A stretch of 64,000 nt of DNA from Neobacillus rhizophilus. Lineage in GTDB: Bacteria > Bacillota > Bacilli > Bacillales > Cytobacillaceae. The notes under the pieces were generated by a model. It was not told the DNA's origin. It was given only the letters and a program-made list of their open reading frames with translations, and ran no database searches. Both the position numbers and the translations under genes were made by a program. Position 1 is the stretch's first letter. Each line of letters opens with the position of its first letter. Below are positions 34,413 to 43,199 of this stretch, one piece after another. The DNA is taken from NCBI RefSeq assembly GCF_018343535.1, contig NZ_JAGYPF010000001.1:620001-684000 (forward strand). The letters run 5' to 3'.

Positions 34413-35708
34413 TTACACCCCCAAGAACTTTCTTCTAAGAACTAAAGCCAGTGCCCCAATAAATGCAGTAGTGCCCCCTACCTTGAGGTTATTGGAATTG
34501 AAGGTACCACTTTCTTTTTCAACTTTCACCTCAACTTTGGGTTCGCCTGCTGCTGTTTGAATCGCTGCTGGCTGCTGGACGACAATCACTTGCGGCTGTG
34601 AAGATGTATTTCCTGTAGTTCCTGCTGCGCCGGCATTATTGTTCGTAATGATTTCCCTAATTACCTCTTTCGTTGACTCTGAGACAGGTAATTTAGAAAC
34701 GTCTGTAGTAGGTGTGACAGTCACGTAATTATTGTTGTTTACGACCGTTGGTGTTGGAGCAGGTATAGTCGGCTGTGATGGTACAGGCTCCTCATTCACT
34801 TGATATGGAAAACTAAAAAGTTGGTCTCCAGATTTAAATTTATCGTAAGCTACTAAAGCTTGAAAAACCTGCTCTGTTGCAAAACTATTCTCTGCCGTTT
34901 CGGATTTCATCCATTTATAGCCGCCATTTCCTATTTCATAGGTAAATAGATGATTAACAGGATTTTTTCCATCCTTAGTGAATTCAGTGGAAGTCGGGTC
35001 TACCCCAATAGAGGAAAGTCCAATTACCACCTGGGCCGTTGAAGATGAGTTTTCTCCCCAATTATCAAAACCGCCATTAGCCGTTTCAACCGCTTTTAAA
35101 TAAGAGACGGCACTATTGATGTCTGCTTTGACAACACCATCTGACTTATGCTTGCCTAAAGCAGTCAGCACCATTCCAGTTGTATCCGGATCAGCTTGTT
35201 CACTTGTTGATCCAGCCCAGTTCCAGCCACCGGCAGTTGAATCCATAGTTGTAATCTTGGCGATAAGTTTATCTTTTGTCCATAAAGCATCAGCTGGGAT
35301 AGTGTAATCTGCACTATCTAATGCAATTAATGCATATACATAGGCAGTAAATGCGTTCAAGGATGTATCACTGTAAGCCTTTTTTATTAAGTCTTGCCCC
35401 TCAAAATTAGCCGGATCTGCCCCTAAAGCACGAACAGCCAGGATAGTTTTATGAAGCTCCGTTCCTTTTAAATCAGTTCCATTTACCCTGCTTTTCAGCT
35501 TCATTAGATAGTCTTGCTTGTTTGCTGCCGTCAATTTCCCTGCTTTTGATAGAGAAATAGCCAGCCAATCTGAATTTAGCTCTCCAGCCTGAACATGTTC
35601 GGCAGTAGAGGCAATCTCTGTGCTGACATCCTCAGCTGCATAAGCATTGTAAGGTACCGCCAGCGCCAGTGCTCCCGCAATAACCATCAATTTTGTTGCT
35701 TTTCTCAT
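34413..35708 (-). CDS. Exported alpha/alpha-barrel protein (transcobalamin alpha-domain-like), C-terminally anchored
   Basis: About 431 residues from the ATG at 35708 (GGGAG site upstream; the open frame runs further but without support). Signal peptide with likely cleavage after NAYA, then a prenyltransferase/squalene-cyclase-like alpha/alpha repeat domain (about 35-290) with the recurring helices DPDTTGMVLTALG, SSTAQVVIGLSSIGVD and SFATEQVFQALVAYD. This resembles the Cobalamin_bind domain of transcobalamin and intrinsic factor. A Pro/Thr/Asn-rich spacer follows (about 295-360), and the protein ends with a hydrophobic segment and RRK, a membrane anchor without LPXTG. Directly under the cobalamin riboswitch. 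Confidence 0.87.
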   Translation of the reverse strand: MRKATKLMVIAGALALAVPYNAYAAEDVSTEIASTAEHVQAGELNSDWLAISLSKAGKLTAANKQDYLMKLKSRVNGTDLKGTELHKTILAVRALGADPANFEGQDLIKKAYSDTSLNAFTAYVYALIALDSADYTIPADALWTKDKLIAKITTMDSTAGGWNWAGSTSEQADPDTTGMVLTALGKHKSDGVVKADINSAVSYLKAVETANGGFDNWGENSSSTAQVVIGLSSIGVDPTSTEFTKDGKNPVNHLFTYEIGNGGYKWMKSETAENSFATEQVFQALVAYDKFKSGDQLFSFPYQVNEEPVPSQPTIPAPTPTVVNNNNYVTVTPTTDVSKLPVSESTKEVIREIITNNNAGAAGTTGNTSSQPQVIVVQQPAAIQTAAGEPKVEVKVEKESGTFNSNNLKVGGTTAFIGALALVLRRKFLGV

Positions 35709-35749
35709 TATTTCTCTCTCCCTTTCTATCTTTACCCCAAAATTGGCAT

Positions 35750-35780
35750 AAAAAAATCCTCCTATCAACTAGGAGGAGGT
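35750..35780 (-). terminator. Riboswitch-controlled terminator
   Basis: On the minus strand CCTCCTAGTTGATAGGAGG is followed by ATTTTTTT. It lies between the cobalamin aptamer and the start codon at 35708, so it is the expected off-state terminator. Confidence 0.85.
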
Positions 35781-35817
35781 GTTATGTATGCTAAGTAACA
35801 AACGAGTGACGTTTCCT

Positions 35818-36019
35818 GCTTAACACTCTCCTATCCACGTAGGCAATTGTGTTTAAAAGCAGGCAGGTTTCCTGGCTCATGGTCATTGCTTCCTATGTCT
35901 TCCCATCTTTTGCGACAGTGACATCGTATAGGTTGCTCCCATTTACAGTGGCGGGACCGCGTTGGCTTTTAACCAACTTCCCTATTAAGCTAAGAGTCTT
36001 GTGTTAAGACTTTAGCACC
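35818..36019 (-). promoter_or_regulatory. Cobalamin (B12) riboswitch
   Basis: The minus strand contains the hallmark segments AATAGGGAAG, GCGGTCCCGCCACTGT and GAGCCAGGAAACCTGCC (B12 box) in order and at usual spacing. Adenosylcobalamin binding would favour the terminator at 35750-35780 and shut off the downstream transport operon. A TATAAT box lies just upstream at about 36050. Confidence 0.96.
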
Positions 36020-36118
36020 TGTTTTTTAAAGATTATTTTTTTATGCTGTTATTATTATAGTAAAAGTCTGGTTCATTTGTACATGTTTTTGTTTTTGCTT
36101 TCATTTTTTTACTGAATT

Positions 36119-36160
36119 AAACAAGCAGGGAGCAACCCTAAAAAAGGTGCCCCCTATGCT
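36119..36160 (-). terminator. Terminator of the rib operon
   Basis: Minus-strand hairpin AAGCATAGGGGGCA...TGCTCCCTGCTT followed by GTTTAATT, directly after the ribH stop. Confidence 0.75.
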
Positions 36161-36165
36161 TGCTA

Positions 36166-36633
36166 TTATTCAAAATTTCTTGTTAGGTTTGCCATTTCGA
36201 TGGCGCCAGAAGCAGCTTCCCAGCCTTTGTTGCCTGCTTTTGTACCAGCCCGCTCGATTGCCTGCTCGATTGAATCTGTGGTTAATACCCCAAAAATAAC
36301 CGGAATGCCAGTGTCAAGCGTGATGCGGGATACTCCCTTTGCCACTTCATTACACACGAAATCAAAATGTGGTGTGGAACCGCGGATAACTGTACCAAGT
36401 GTGATAACTGCATCATATTTTTTGCTGTCAGCCATTTTTTTAGCGATTAATGGAATCTCAAATGCGCCTGGAACCCACGCGACATCCACATCAGCCTCAT
36501 TCACTCCATGGCGCTTTAAAGCATCCTGTGCGCCAGACAATAATTTGCTTGTAATAAATTCATTAAAACGTCCAACTACGATTCCGACTTTCAGTCCTGT
36601 ACCAACTAAGTTTCCTTCAAAAATATGTCCCAT
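36166..36633 (-). CDS. ribH: 6,7-dimethyl-8-ribityllumazine synthase
   Basis: 155 residues. It condenses the ribityl-aminouracil with 3,4-dihydroxy-2-butanone 4-phosphate to lumazine, the penultimate step of riboflavin synthesis, and forms an icosahedral capsid in Bacillus that encloses Rib[32 protein letters not shown] (with the active His) and the C-terminal GNKGWEAA are present. Last gene of ribE-ribBA-ribH. Confidence 0.97.
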   Translation of the reverse strand: MGHIFEGNLVGTGLKVGIVVGRFNEFITSKLLSGAQDALKRHGVNEADVDVAWVPGAFEIPLIAKKMADSKKYDAVITLGTVIRGSTPHFDFVCNEVAKGVSRITLDTGIPVIFGVLTTDSIEQAIERAGTKAGNKGWEAASGAIEMANLTRNFE

Positions 36634-36651
36634 TTCTATTCCTCCGTATTT

Positions 36652-37845
36652 TTAATAATGAAGCAGATGACCTAATTTATCATGTTTGGTTTTTAAATAG
36701 CTTTCGTTTTCGGGTCTCATTTCCATTTGCAGCGGTACCCGCTCGACGACTTCCAGGTCATAGCCCTTGAGGCCCTTAATTTTACGCGGATTATTCGTTA
36801 ATAACATCATTTTTCTGATGCCAAGATCTCTTAAAATTTGTGCACCAATTCCGTAATCCCTTAAATCAGGCTTAAAGCCAAGTTTTTCATTTGCTTCTAC
36901 CGTATCGTAGCCTTGTTCCTGAAGCTGATAGGCCTTCATTTTGTTAAGGAGGCCAATGCCTCTGCCTTCCTGGCGCATATACAACAGCACACCATTGCCG
37001 GCTTGTTCAATCTGCATCAGGGCGGCGTGGAGCTGCGGACCGCAGTCACAGCGGTAAGATCCAAAAACATCACCCGTTAAGCATTCCGAATGAACCCTGA
37101 CCAGAATTGGCTTTTCCGGGTCAATTTCACCTTTAATGAGAGCAACATGCTCTTTGTCGTCTACCATATTTGAATACCCGATTGCTTTAAAATCGCCATA
37201 TTCAGTCGGCAGCTTGATTTCAACTTCCCGCTTTACCAATTTATCCTTCTGATTTCGATATTCAATCAGATCTTTGATCGTAATCATTTTCAGGCCCAGC
37301 TTATCGGCGATTTTTCTAAGCTGCGGTACCCGGGCCATCGTCCCGTCTTCATTCATGATTTCACAAATGACGCCAGCTGGCTTGGCTCCAGATAGTTTTG
37401 CAAGATCTACTGCTGCTTCTGTGTGACCTGTTCTTCTAAGGACGCCGCCTTTTTTAGCAATAAGCGGAAAAACATGACCAGGTCGTTTAAAATCGGCAGC
37501 TTTTGACTGAGGGTTAATTAAATTCATGATTGTCGCGGACCGTTCAAAGGCCGAAATACCCGTTGTAGCATTTTTATGATCAATGCTGACTGTAAAAGCA
37601 GTCCCATGCGGGTCGGTATTGTTAGCTACCATCGGCATTAAATCCAGTTTTTTTGCTAATTCTTCCTCAATCGGAACACAGACAAGGCCTCTCCCATGCG
37701 TTACCATCAAATTGATAACCTCAGGAGTCGTTTTTTCAGCAAGCGCTATGAAATCTCCTTCATTTTCCCTGTCCTCATCGTCGCAAACAATGATAACCTT
37801 CCCTTGTTTCAATTCTTCGATTGCTTCTTCAATCCTGTCAAACAT
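36652..37845 (-). CDS. ribBA: Bifunctional 3,4-dihydroxy-2-butanone-4-phosphate synthase / GTP cyclohydrolase II
   Basis: 397 residues. N-terminal RibB domain (about 1-200) with [12 protein letters not shown] and [13 protein letters not shown]-terminal RibA domain (about 205-397) with the zinc site SECLTGDVF...RCDCG and GRGIGL, plus TNNPRKI. Supplies both the C4 unit and the pyrimidine precursor of riboflavin. 18 bases upstream of ribH. Confidence 0.97.
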   Translation of the reverse strand: MFDRIEEAIEELKQGKVIIVCDDEDRENEGDFIALAEKTTPEVINLMVTHGRGLVCVPIEEELAKKLDLMPMVANNTDPHGTAFTVSIDHKNATTGISAFERSATIMNLINPQSKAADFKRPGHVFPLIAKKGGVLRRTGHTEAAVDLAKLSGAKPAGVICEIMNEDGTMARVPQLRKIADKLGLKMITIKDLIEYRNQKDKLVKREVEIKLPTEYGDFKAIGYSNMVDDKEHVALIKGEIDPEKPILVRVHSECLTGDVFGSYRCDCGPQLHAALMQIEQAGNGVLLYMRQEGRGIGLLNKMKAYQLQEQGYDTVEANEKLGFKPDLRDYGIGAQILRDLGIRKMMLLTNNPRKIKGLKGYDLEVVERVPLQMEMRPENESYLKTKHDKLGHLLHY

Positions 37846-37882
37846 GCTGTATCACTCCTTTGTTCAGTTTTTTCATGCAATA

Positions 37883-38542
37883 TTATAAAAATCCATTCGC
37901 TTCTAAAAATTGGGCCGTAATACCTGATTGGCCTTTAGGCTTCTGATTGTTCGAAAAATTATTCATAAAATGAGCGACATATTTGCCAATCATATCGCAT
38001 TCTAAATTTACAATCTCACCCTGTCCTTTGATACCGACCACGGTTTCCGACATCGTATGGGGAATCAACGATAATGTAAACGAGTTTTCGGTCACTCCAA
38101 ATACCGTTAAGCTTGTCCCATCCACTGTTATAGAGCCTTTATAAATGATGTATTTCAATATTTCCGGCTCGGCCTCAATTTCATAATACACAGCATTTTC
38201 AAGCGCATTTTTGCTTTTAATAACCCCGGTGCCATCGATATGCCCCGAAACAATATGACCGCCAAACCTTCCCCCGGCCGCCATTGCTCTCTCAAGATTT
38301 ACTTTTGAGCCGCGCTTTAACGAATTTAAACTAGAGGCTTTAACCGTTTCCGGCATGACGTCGACCGTAAAGCGGGTTCCCGTAAAGGAGGTGACAGTTA
38401 AGCAAACCCCATTGACAGCAATACTGTCTCCAAGATGAACATCGGCAAGGATTTTTTTCGCTTCAATCGTCATCACAAATGAATTACCAGTCCGCTGTAT
38501 AGCCGAAATTGTACCAATCTCTTCAATAATTCCGGTAAACAT
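37883..38542 (-). CDS. ribE: Riboflavin synthase, alpha subunit
   Basis: 219 residues of two tandem lumazine-binding repeats (MFTGIIEEIG... with GHIVSGHIDGTG, and the second half with GSITVDGTSLTV). Dismutates two lumazines to riboflavin and the aminouracil. The ATG at 38542, after GGGAGAAAGG, gives the conserved N-terminus; an upstream start is not needed. It directly follows the FMN riboswitch, where ribD is normally the first gene of this operon; ribD is absent. Confidence 0.96.
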   Translation of the reverse strand: MFTGIIEEIGTISAIQRTGNSFVMTIEAKKILADVHLGDSIAVNGVCLTVTSFTGTRFTVDVMPETVKASSLNSLKRGSKVNLERAMAAGGRFGGHIVSGHIDGTGVIKSKNALENAVYYEIEAEPEILKYIIYKGSITVDGTSLTVFGVTENSFTLSLIPHTMSETVVGIKGQGEIVNLECDMIGKYVAHFMNNFSNNQKPKGQSGITAQFLEANGFL

Positions 38543-38588
38543 CCTTCTTTCTCCCTTCATTAGGTTTCCAGGGATAAAATATTCTTCT

Positions 38589-38626
38589 AAAAAGCAAAAA
38601 GACCCTGAGGTAACAACCTACAGGGC
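38589..38626 (-). terminator. FMN-riboswitch terminator
   Basis: On the minus strand CCCTGTAGGT and ACCTCAGGG form a stem followed by TCTTTTTGCTTTT. It lies between the aptamer and ribE. Confidence 0.85.
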
Positions 38627-38696
38627 CTGTTTAAAGACAATAGAAAATTAAGGCTTAAAAAAGGCTAAATTTCTCCAATTTTAATCCTGCTATTTC

Positions 38697-38836
38697 CCTT
38701 CTCCCATCCAGACTTTAACTGTCGGCTCCGGAATTTCACCAGATCCACCGCTTAACAAAATTGTTAACCGGGTCACGGACTAAGAAGCATTCGCTTCATC
38801 ACCGCCGGTAAGGACTTTCACCTTGCCCCGAAGGAA
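38697..38836 (-). promoter_or_regulatory. FMN riboswitch (RFN element)
   Basis: Minus strand has the RFN hallmarks: TTCGGGGCAAGGTGAAA, AGTCCTTACCGGCGGTGA, AGTCCGTGACCCG, GGTGGATCTGGTGAAATTCC, and GCCGACAGTTAAAGTCTGG. FMN binding would favour the terminator and stop rib expression. Confidence 0.97.
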
Positions 38837-38919
38837 TTACTGTTAAATTATTTTAATATTATTATACAGAAGTGCATCTGTAAAGGAAACCGTACTGCTT
38901 CATAAAAAATAAATGAGCT

Positions 38920-39387
38920 TTATTTATACACCATAACTGGCAAATAAATTTCAAAATGAAGATCACCGCTGGCATTTAGCGCTTTGTGCTCTTCCTTATA
39001 GATCTCTAAACTTAGTGCTTGATGATCTTGCTCATAGCCATATTCTTTCATCCACGTAAACAAAAGGTTATATGTATTTTCTACCTCTTCGGGTTTTCCT
39101 TTATGGGTTGTCACCACATAATTTTTACTTGGAATCGTAAAGCCAACCATTCCTTCCGGGATATCTGTAATTTTTTCAACGGGTGCTGTAACGTAATAGG
39201 TAAACTCCGTTTCCCGGCTATGAAACGGGGCAATTAGAACCGGTTCCTCTGTCTTAAAGGAAATTTCCTCTAAGCGTTGTTCAAATTCTGTAAATAGCTT
39301 GGGTATAGTGCTAGTTTGCGAATAACTTCCATTCCATGAAATTCCAACTACTCTCATTTCATTTTTTTCTACTACTTGAATATCCAT
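38920..39387 (-). CDS. GyrI-like / AraC-type effector-binding domain protein
   Basis: 155 residues of the GyrI-like small-molecule-binding fold (SOUL-BmrR superfamily): starts with QVVEKNEMRVVGISWNG and ends LHFEIYLPVMVYK. No DNA-binding domain is attached. Such stand-alone proteins bind hydrophobic ligands or cationic compounds. Single gene with about 110 AT-rich bases on the far side before the FMN riboswitch. Confidence 0.8.
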   Translation of the reverse strand: MDIQVVEKNEMRVVGISWNGSYSQTSTIPKLFTEFEQRLEEISFKTEEPVLIAPFHSRETEFTYYVTAPVEKITDIPEGMVGFTIPSKNYVVTTHKGKPEEVENTYNLLFTWMKEYGYEQDHQALSLEIYKEEHKALNASGDLHFEIYLPVMVYK

Positions 39388-39576
39388 GTTAACCCCCCTT
39401 TTTTCTATCTTATTTCTAATATTCTCACAATATCCTTAAATTCCTGCCAAAAAAATTCGACTTTTTCAAAAATTATTATTTTAAAAAAATCAAAAATGCA
39501 GCCAAAATGGTGGCTACACTTTATTTCTAAATGTTGGAATTAATTTCAAAAATATTCCACAAGAACTTCTTGAAAT

Positions 39577-40416
39577 TTATCTCTTAGGTAGTTTGTTTAA
39601 TAGAATACTCTCCCATCGGCTCCAGGGGATAAGATTTTTAATGAGGATAGCCGTTTTCACACCCTTACCAATAGGAAAACGTAGTGCTGGTTTTTGCATT
39701 TTGGCTATTACTGCGATTTTTTGGGCTACCTCCCGTGGGTCGCCAAACTTTTCTTCTCCGGATAGAATGTAATTTTCCATACCTTCCATTAGCCGGTAGT
39801 ACGGTGAGTCGGGTTGGGAGCGGGTAAGTTGTTTTCCTGAAGACCAAATACTGGTCCTGTACGAACCAGGCTCTACCAAGATTACATCCACGCCAAATGG
39901 CTTCATTTCCAGGCGAAGGCATTCACTCCAGCCTTCGAGGGCGTGCTTTGATGCCACATATGGTGACATTCCTGGAAAGGCGACAACGCCACTGATGCTG
40001 CTAAGGTTAATGATTTTTCCATGGCGCTGCTGTCGCATATATGGCAAGATGGCTTTTGTAACTGCCATCACGCCAAAAACGTTTGTTTCAAATTGTTTGC
40101 GGTATTCCTCCATCGGGAGCTCCTCGACAAACCCGGCAGCAGCGTAGCCGGCGTTGTTGACGAGTACATCGATACGGCCTCGAGTTTCCGTTAGTTTGGC
40201 GAGTTGGTTGATTGAATCTTGTGAGGTAACGTCTAGTTGGTGGATGTATATTTTATCTTCAATGTTTTCTTTCTTGGCTTCTGAAAGAAGTCCGCCGCTT
40301 TTATCGGGATTCCTCATCGTCGCTATAACATGAAAACCCGACCGAGCAAGTTCCAGAGTGGTTAAAAGGCCGAATCCGCTTGAGGATCCTGTCACAATGG
40401 CAATTGGTTCGTTCAT
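39577..40416 (-). CDS. SDR-family oxidoreductase
   Basis: 279 residues. TGSSSGFGLLT, NNAGYA, LSSISGVVAF and YVASKHALEG give the classical SDR active site. C-terminal extension rich in basic residues. AGGAGGAG precedes the ATG. Resembles YusZ-like and retinol dehydrogenase-like enzymes; substrate unknown. No functional link to neighbours. Confidence 0.87.
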   Translation of the reverse strand: MNEPIAIVTGSSSGFGLLTTLELARSGFHVIATMRNPDKSGGLLSEAKKENIEDKIYIHQLDVTSQDSINQLAKLTETRGRIDVLVNNAGYAAAGFVEELPMEEYRKQFETNVFGVMAVTKAILPYMRQQRHGKIINLSSISGVVAFPGMSPYVASKHALEGWSECLRLEMKPFGVDVILVEPGSYRTSIWSSGKQLTRSQPDSPYYRLMEGMENYILSGEEKFGDPREVAQKIAVIAKMQKPALRFPIGKGVKTAILIKNLIPWSRWESILLNKLPKR

Positions 40417-40534
40417 GTTAATCTCCTCCTTAAATAAAAGTGTAACAAAATTTTGACAAATCTCTGCAAAATCCAGCAGGAAATTTTCATCTTTTTTAGA
40501 AAAATTAACGGGAAATTAAAAAGGAGTGATGAAA

Positions 40535-41536
40535 TTGATAATAAAACCACGCTTTATTCCACTGATTATTCTCATTTTGGAGGCACTACTAAGGCGTCTT
40601 CGAAAAACCCATCCAAAATGGCAGCTGATTGCAGATGAATTAGCCGGACGATGGGCCGGATACCGGGGTGAACAATCAATTGATTTCTACCTACACTCTC
40701 TTCCCGAAAAAGAATACCACATTTTCCACGATTTGAACCTTCCCGATGGAGAATACAACTGCCAAATTGATACCTTCCTGTTAACCTCAAAAAGCGGAAT
40801 TATCATAGATGTAAAAAATAATAAAGGAAAGAACTTGATAGACACGGATTCAGAACAATTAATTCAAAAAGTAGATGGAGAAGAGATACCATATCCTTAT
40901 CCAATCTTTCAAGTTGAAAGGCATCAAAGAGTCCTTAATAGTGTGCTTGCAGAAAACAATTTACCAACGTTACCCCTTGAATATTTAGTTGTTTTCAGTA
41001 ATCCTAATGCCATTCTTTCCTTTGTCGGAAGAAATGGCTTAAAGGTTATGCAGCACATCTGCAAATCCCCTAGTATTCTTCATAAAATAGAGTTATTTGA
41101 GAATTTCCATAAACAAGAGAAACTTAATCCAAAAGAATTACGGAAGTTAGACAGGCTTTTGTTGAAGCTTAATACTATTCCAACAAAGCCCGTTCTAAAG
41201 AAATTTGATATAGTCCAAGGTGATTTGTTACCAGGGGTCCATTGTCCAAATTGTTTGCATTTACCAGTACAACGGAAAAACCAAAATTGGTATTGTCCTA
41301 CTTGTGATACCTTTGTTCCCGATGCCCATCTTTACACTATACAGGATTATTTTTTATTGTATGGGCCGACTATTACCAATCAACAGTTTAGGGAGTTCGC
41401 GCAAATATCTTCGCCAGATTTAGCACGTAGATTACTTCATTCAGCAAATCTCAAATATGTGGGTGTAAACAAAGCGAGAGTCTATTTTCCTGTAGAAATT
41501 CCTTTTATTCAGCCAACAAATTTAAGGAAAAATTAG
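40535..41536 (+). CDS. NERD-domain protein with C-terminal zinc ribbon
   Basis: About 333 residues. A short hydrophobic start, then a NERD nuclease-related domain (about 40-160, with YRGEQSIDFYL, DTFLLTSKSGIIIDVKNNKG, and YLVVFSNP), and a C-terminal zinc ribbon CPNC...CPTC (about 240-265). TTG at 40535, 8 bases after AAGGAG, is preferred to the ATG at 40529, which lies too close. NERD is related to Holliday-junction resolvase-type nucleases; a DNA-processing or sensing role is likely but unproven. Confidence 0.83.
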   Translation: MIIKPRFIPLIILILEALLRRLRKTHPKWQLIADELAGRWAGYRGEQSIDFYLHSLPEKEYHIFHDLNLPDGEYNCQIDTFLLTSKSGIIIDVKNNKGKNLIDTDSEQLIQKVDGEEIPYPYPIFQVERHQRVLNSVLAENNLPTLPLEYLVVFSNPNAILSFVGRNGLKVMQHICKSPSILHKIELFENFHKQEKLNPKELRKLDRLLLKLNTIPTKPVLKKFDIVQGDLLPGVHCPNCLHLPVQRKNQNWYCPTCDTFVPDAHLYTIQDYFLLYGPTITNQQFREFAQISSPDLARRLLHSANLKYVGVNKARVYFPVEIPFIQPTNLRKN

Positions 41537-41549
41537 GACTTGGATGATT

Positions 41550-41659
41550 CGCTGATAAATTTGAAAATTCGCTGATATATTTAAAAATCCGCTGATATAT
41601 CATTAGAATTCGCTGATAAAATCAAAAATCCGCTGATATATCATAAAAATTCGCTGATA
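41550..41659. repeat. Six-copy CGCTGATA tandem array with 20-21 bp period
   Basis: CGCTGATA begins at 41550, 41570, 41590, 41611, 41631 and 41652 (steps 20, 20, 21, 20, 21). Flanks are AT-rich, usually AAATTCGCTGATA(T/A)AT. The period is two helical turns. No spacers longer than a few variable bases, so it is not a CRISPR. It lies in the 424-base gap after the NERD gene. Confidence 0.85.
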
Positions 41660-41868
41660 TCTTTTTCTTACTTTAAAAACGGTAACTATATTTTACTGGA
41701 TTAACGGTATTTCCATGATTCTCCTATTCCTACAAGGGATTTTTTCTGAAAAATTGTAATTTTGCTTTTGAACAGGCTACCTCCGCGGCAATTTTGGCCC
41801 AGTTTTAAGCAAAACTCCGTGCCCACTCCCAACCGTTAGTTACCTTTTAAAAAAAACCAACCAAAAAA

Positions 41869-41898
41869 GGCCGTTCGGACATCAATACACGAACGGCC
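41869..41898. terminator. Terminator hairpin between NERD and cold-shock genes
   Basis: GGCCGTTCG pairs with CGAACGGCC; T-rich tails on both sides. The remaining part of this gap (about 41670-41865) shows no gene; it has a C-rich segment and a loose GTTTTGCTT/AAGCAAAAC inverted repeat of unknown meaning. Confidence 0.8.
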
Positions 41899-41914
41899 CA
41901 AATTTATTTTTACG

Positions 41915-41942
41915 AAAAAAACAGACCCTATAAAAGAGTCTG
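41915..41942 (-). terminator. First terminator of the cold-shock gene
   Basis: ACAGACTC and GGGTCTGT form the stem, followed by T6 on the minus strand. It stands in tandem with the hairpin at 41869. Confidence 0.85.
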
Positions 41943-41960
41943 TTTAATTTTTAACAGTTA

Positions 41961-42161
41961 TTAAGCTTTACGGACATTTACCGCTTGCGGCCCACGCTGG
42001 CCGTTTTCGATTTCAAACGTAACTTCTTGTCCTTCGTCTAAGGTTTTGAAACCCTCGATTTGAATTGCAGAGTAATGAACGAAAACGTCTTCTCCGCCAT
42101 CTCTTTCGATAAATCCAAAACCTTTTTCACTGTTAAACCATTTTACCTTGCCATGTTCCAT
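41961..42161 (-). CDS. Cold-shock protein, CspA family
   Basis: 66 residues, one OB fold with RNP1 [10 protein letters not shown] and RNP2 DVFVHYSAI. Single-stranded nucleic acid chaperone. TAGGAGG precedes the ATG. Ends with the usual GPQAVNV. Confidence 0.96.
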   Translation of the reverse strand: MEHGKVKWFNSEKGFGFIERDGGEDVFVHYSAIQIEGFKTLDEGQEVTFEIENGQRGPQAVNVRKA

Positions 42162-42273
42162 TTCTTTCGGTGCCTCCTAGCATAATCCCATAACTAAATT
42201 TTGCAAAATAATGCTTGCACATATATTTTTACCCGTATGCATTCCTCATATACCAATTCCAAGTAAAAAAATT

Positions 42274-43020
42274 TTATTTATCCAAAACCCATTTGTGAAT
42301 AGCCTTCGCCACGCCATCTTCTTCATTAGAAGCTGTCACCCAGTCAGCCGTTTCCTTTACAATCTCCTGGGCATTTCCCATGGCTACACCCATGCCAGCT
42401 TCTTTAATCATGGCCAGATCATTACGGGAATCTCCAACGGCCATTACATTTTTCATCTCAATTCCGAGCCGCTCGCACACAAGCTTTAATCCTTGCGCTT
42501 TGTTAATACCTGAAGCGTTAACCTCTATGTTGAATGGAGCGGAATTTGACAGTTCAAACTCACCTCTAGCTTCCAGCTCTTTAATCACAATTTCTCGGAC
42601 GGCATCATCATGAATATTGAAGCCAAATTTCATCCACTCAACCGAATGCAAATCCTCTGGCATTTCATTGTGCCAGTTTCGTTCCGTACTAATTGCCCAA
42701 AATGTCGCTTTGTGCTCATTCGCAAGCTTCAGCATCCATTCAATTTGTTCTGATTTTACAAGCGATCTTCTCACAAGTTCGCGTTTTTCATCCCAAATCT
42801 CACTCCCATTTACCGTCACCAAAAAGGAAGAAAGATTTAGAGAATCGGCATGATTATGACTATTTAAAAAAGAACGTCCTGTACTTAGAACAACAAATAC
42901 GCCCTTATCCTGGGCTTCTTTGATCGCCTCACGGTTTGCCACAGAAATTTCATGCTGATTATTTAATAAGGTCCCATCCATATCAAGGGCAATTAATTTA
43001 ATATCTATATGATTATTCAA
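42274..43020 (-). CDS. Cof-type HAD-superfamily phosphatase
   Basis: 248 residues. Motif I LDMDGTLLNN, motif II TGRS, Lys (GINKAQGLK) and motif IV GDSRNDLAMI are present; C2B cap. Resembles YcsE/YkrA-like sugar-phosphate or FMN phosphatases. No partner genes nearby. Confidence 0.92.
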   Translation of the reverse strand: MNNHIDIKLIALDMDGTLLNNQHEISVANREAIKEAQDKGVFVVLSTGRSFLNSHNHADSLNLSSFLVTVNGSEIWDEKRELVRRSLVKSEQIEWMLKLANEHKATFWAISTERNWHNEMPEDLHSVEWMKFGFNIHDDAVREIVIKELEARGEFELSNSAPFNIEVNASGINKAQGLKLVCERLGIEMKNVMAVGDSRNDLAMIKEAGMGVAMGNAQEIVKETADWVTASNEEDGVAKAIHKWVLDK

Positions 43021-43115
43021 TTCCTCTTACTCTCCCTTCTGTTCTGCTCATTACATTAGATTACCATTTTTGAATACGTCTTTTCAAAGAAGGAGACTTT
43101 TTAATTTACATAATA

Positions 43116-43136
43116 TTTTTATGGTAACCATAAAAA
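43116..43136. promoter_or_regulatory. 21-bp near-perfect palindrome
   Basis: TTTTTATGG and CCATAAAAA around the central TAA. It lies just upstream of the HAD gene and overlaps the T-run of the next terminator. It may be an operator or part of the terminator. Confidence 0.45.
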
Positions 43137-43162
43137 ACTCCCTGCGATATTCCGCGGGGAGG
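43132..43162 (-). terminator. Terminator after the HesB-like gene
   Basis: CTCCCTGCG/CGCGGGGAG stem followed by T-run on the minus strand, about 38 bases after the stop at 43200. Confidence 0.82.
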
Positions 43163-43199
43163 GAGATGAAAATAAGAAACTAATAGTTACTCGTGATGA

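Noticed and set aside
41550-41659. CRISPR array
   Set aside because: Repeat unit is only about 8-12 bases, with no unique spacers and no cas genes.
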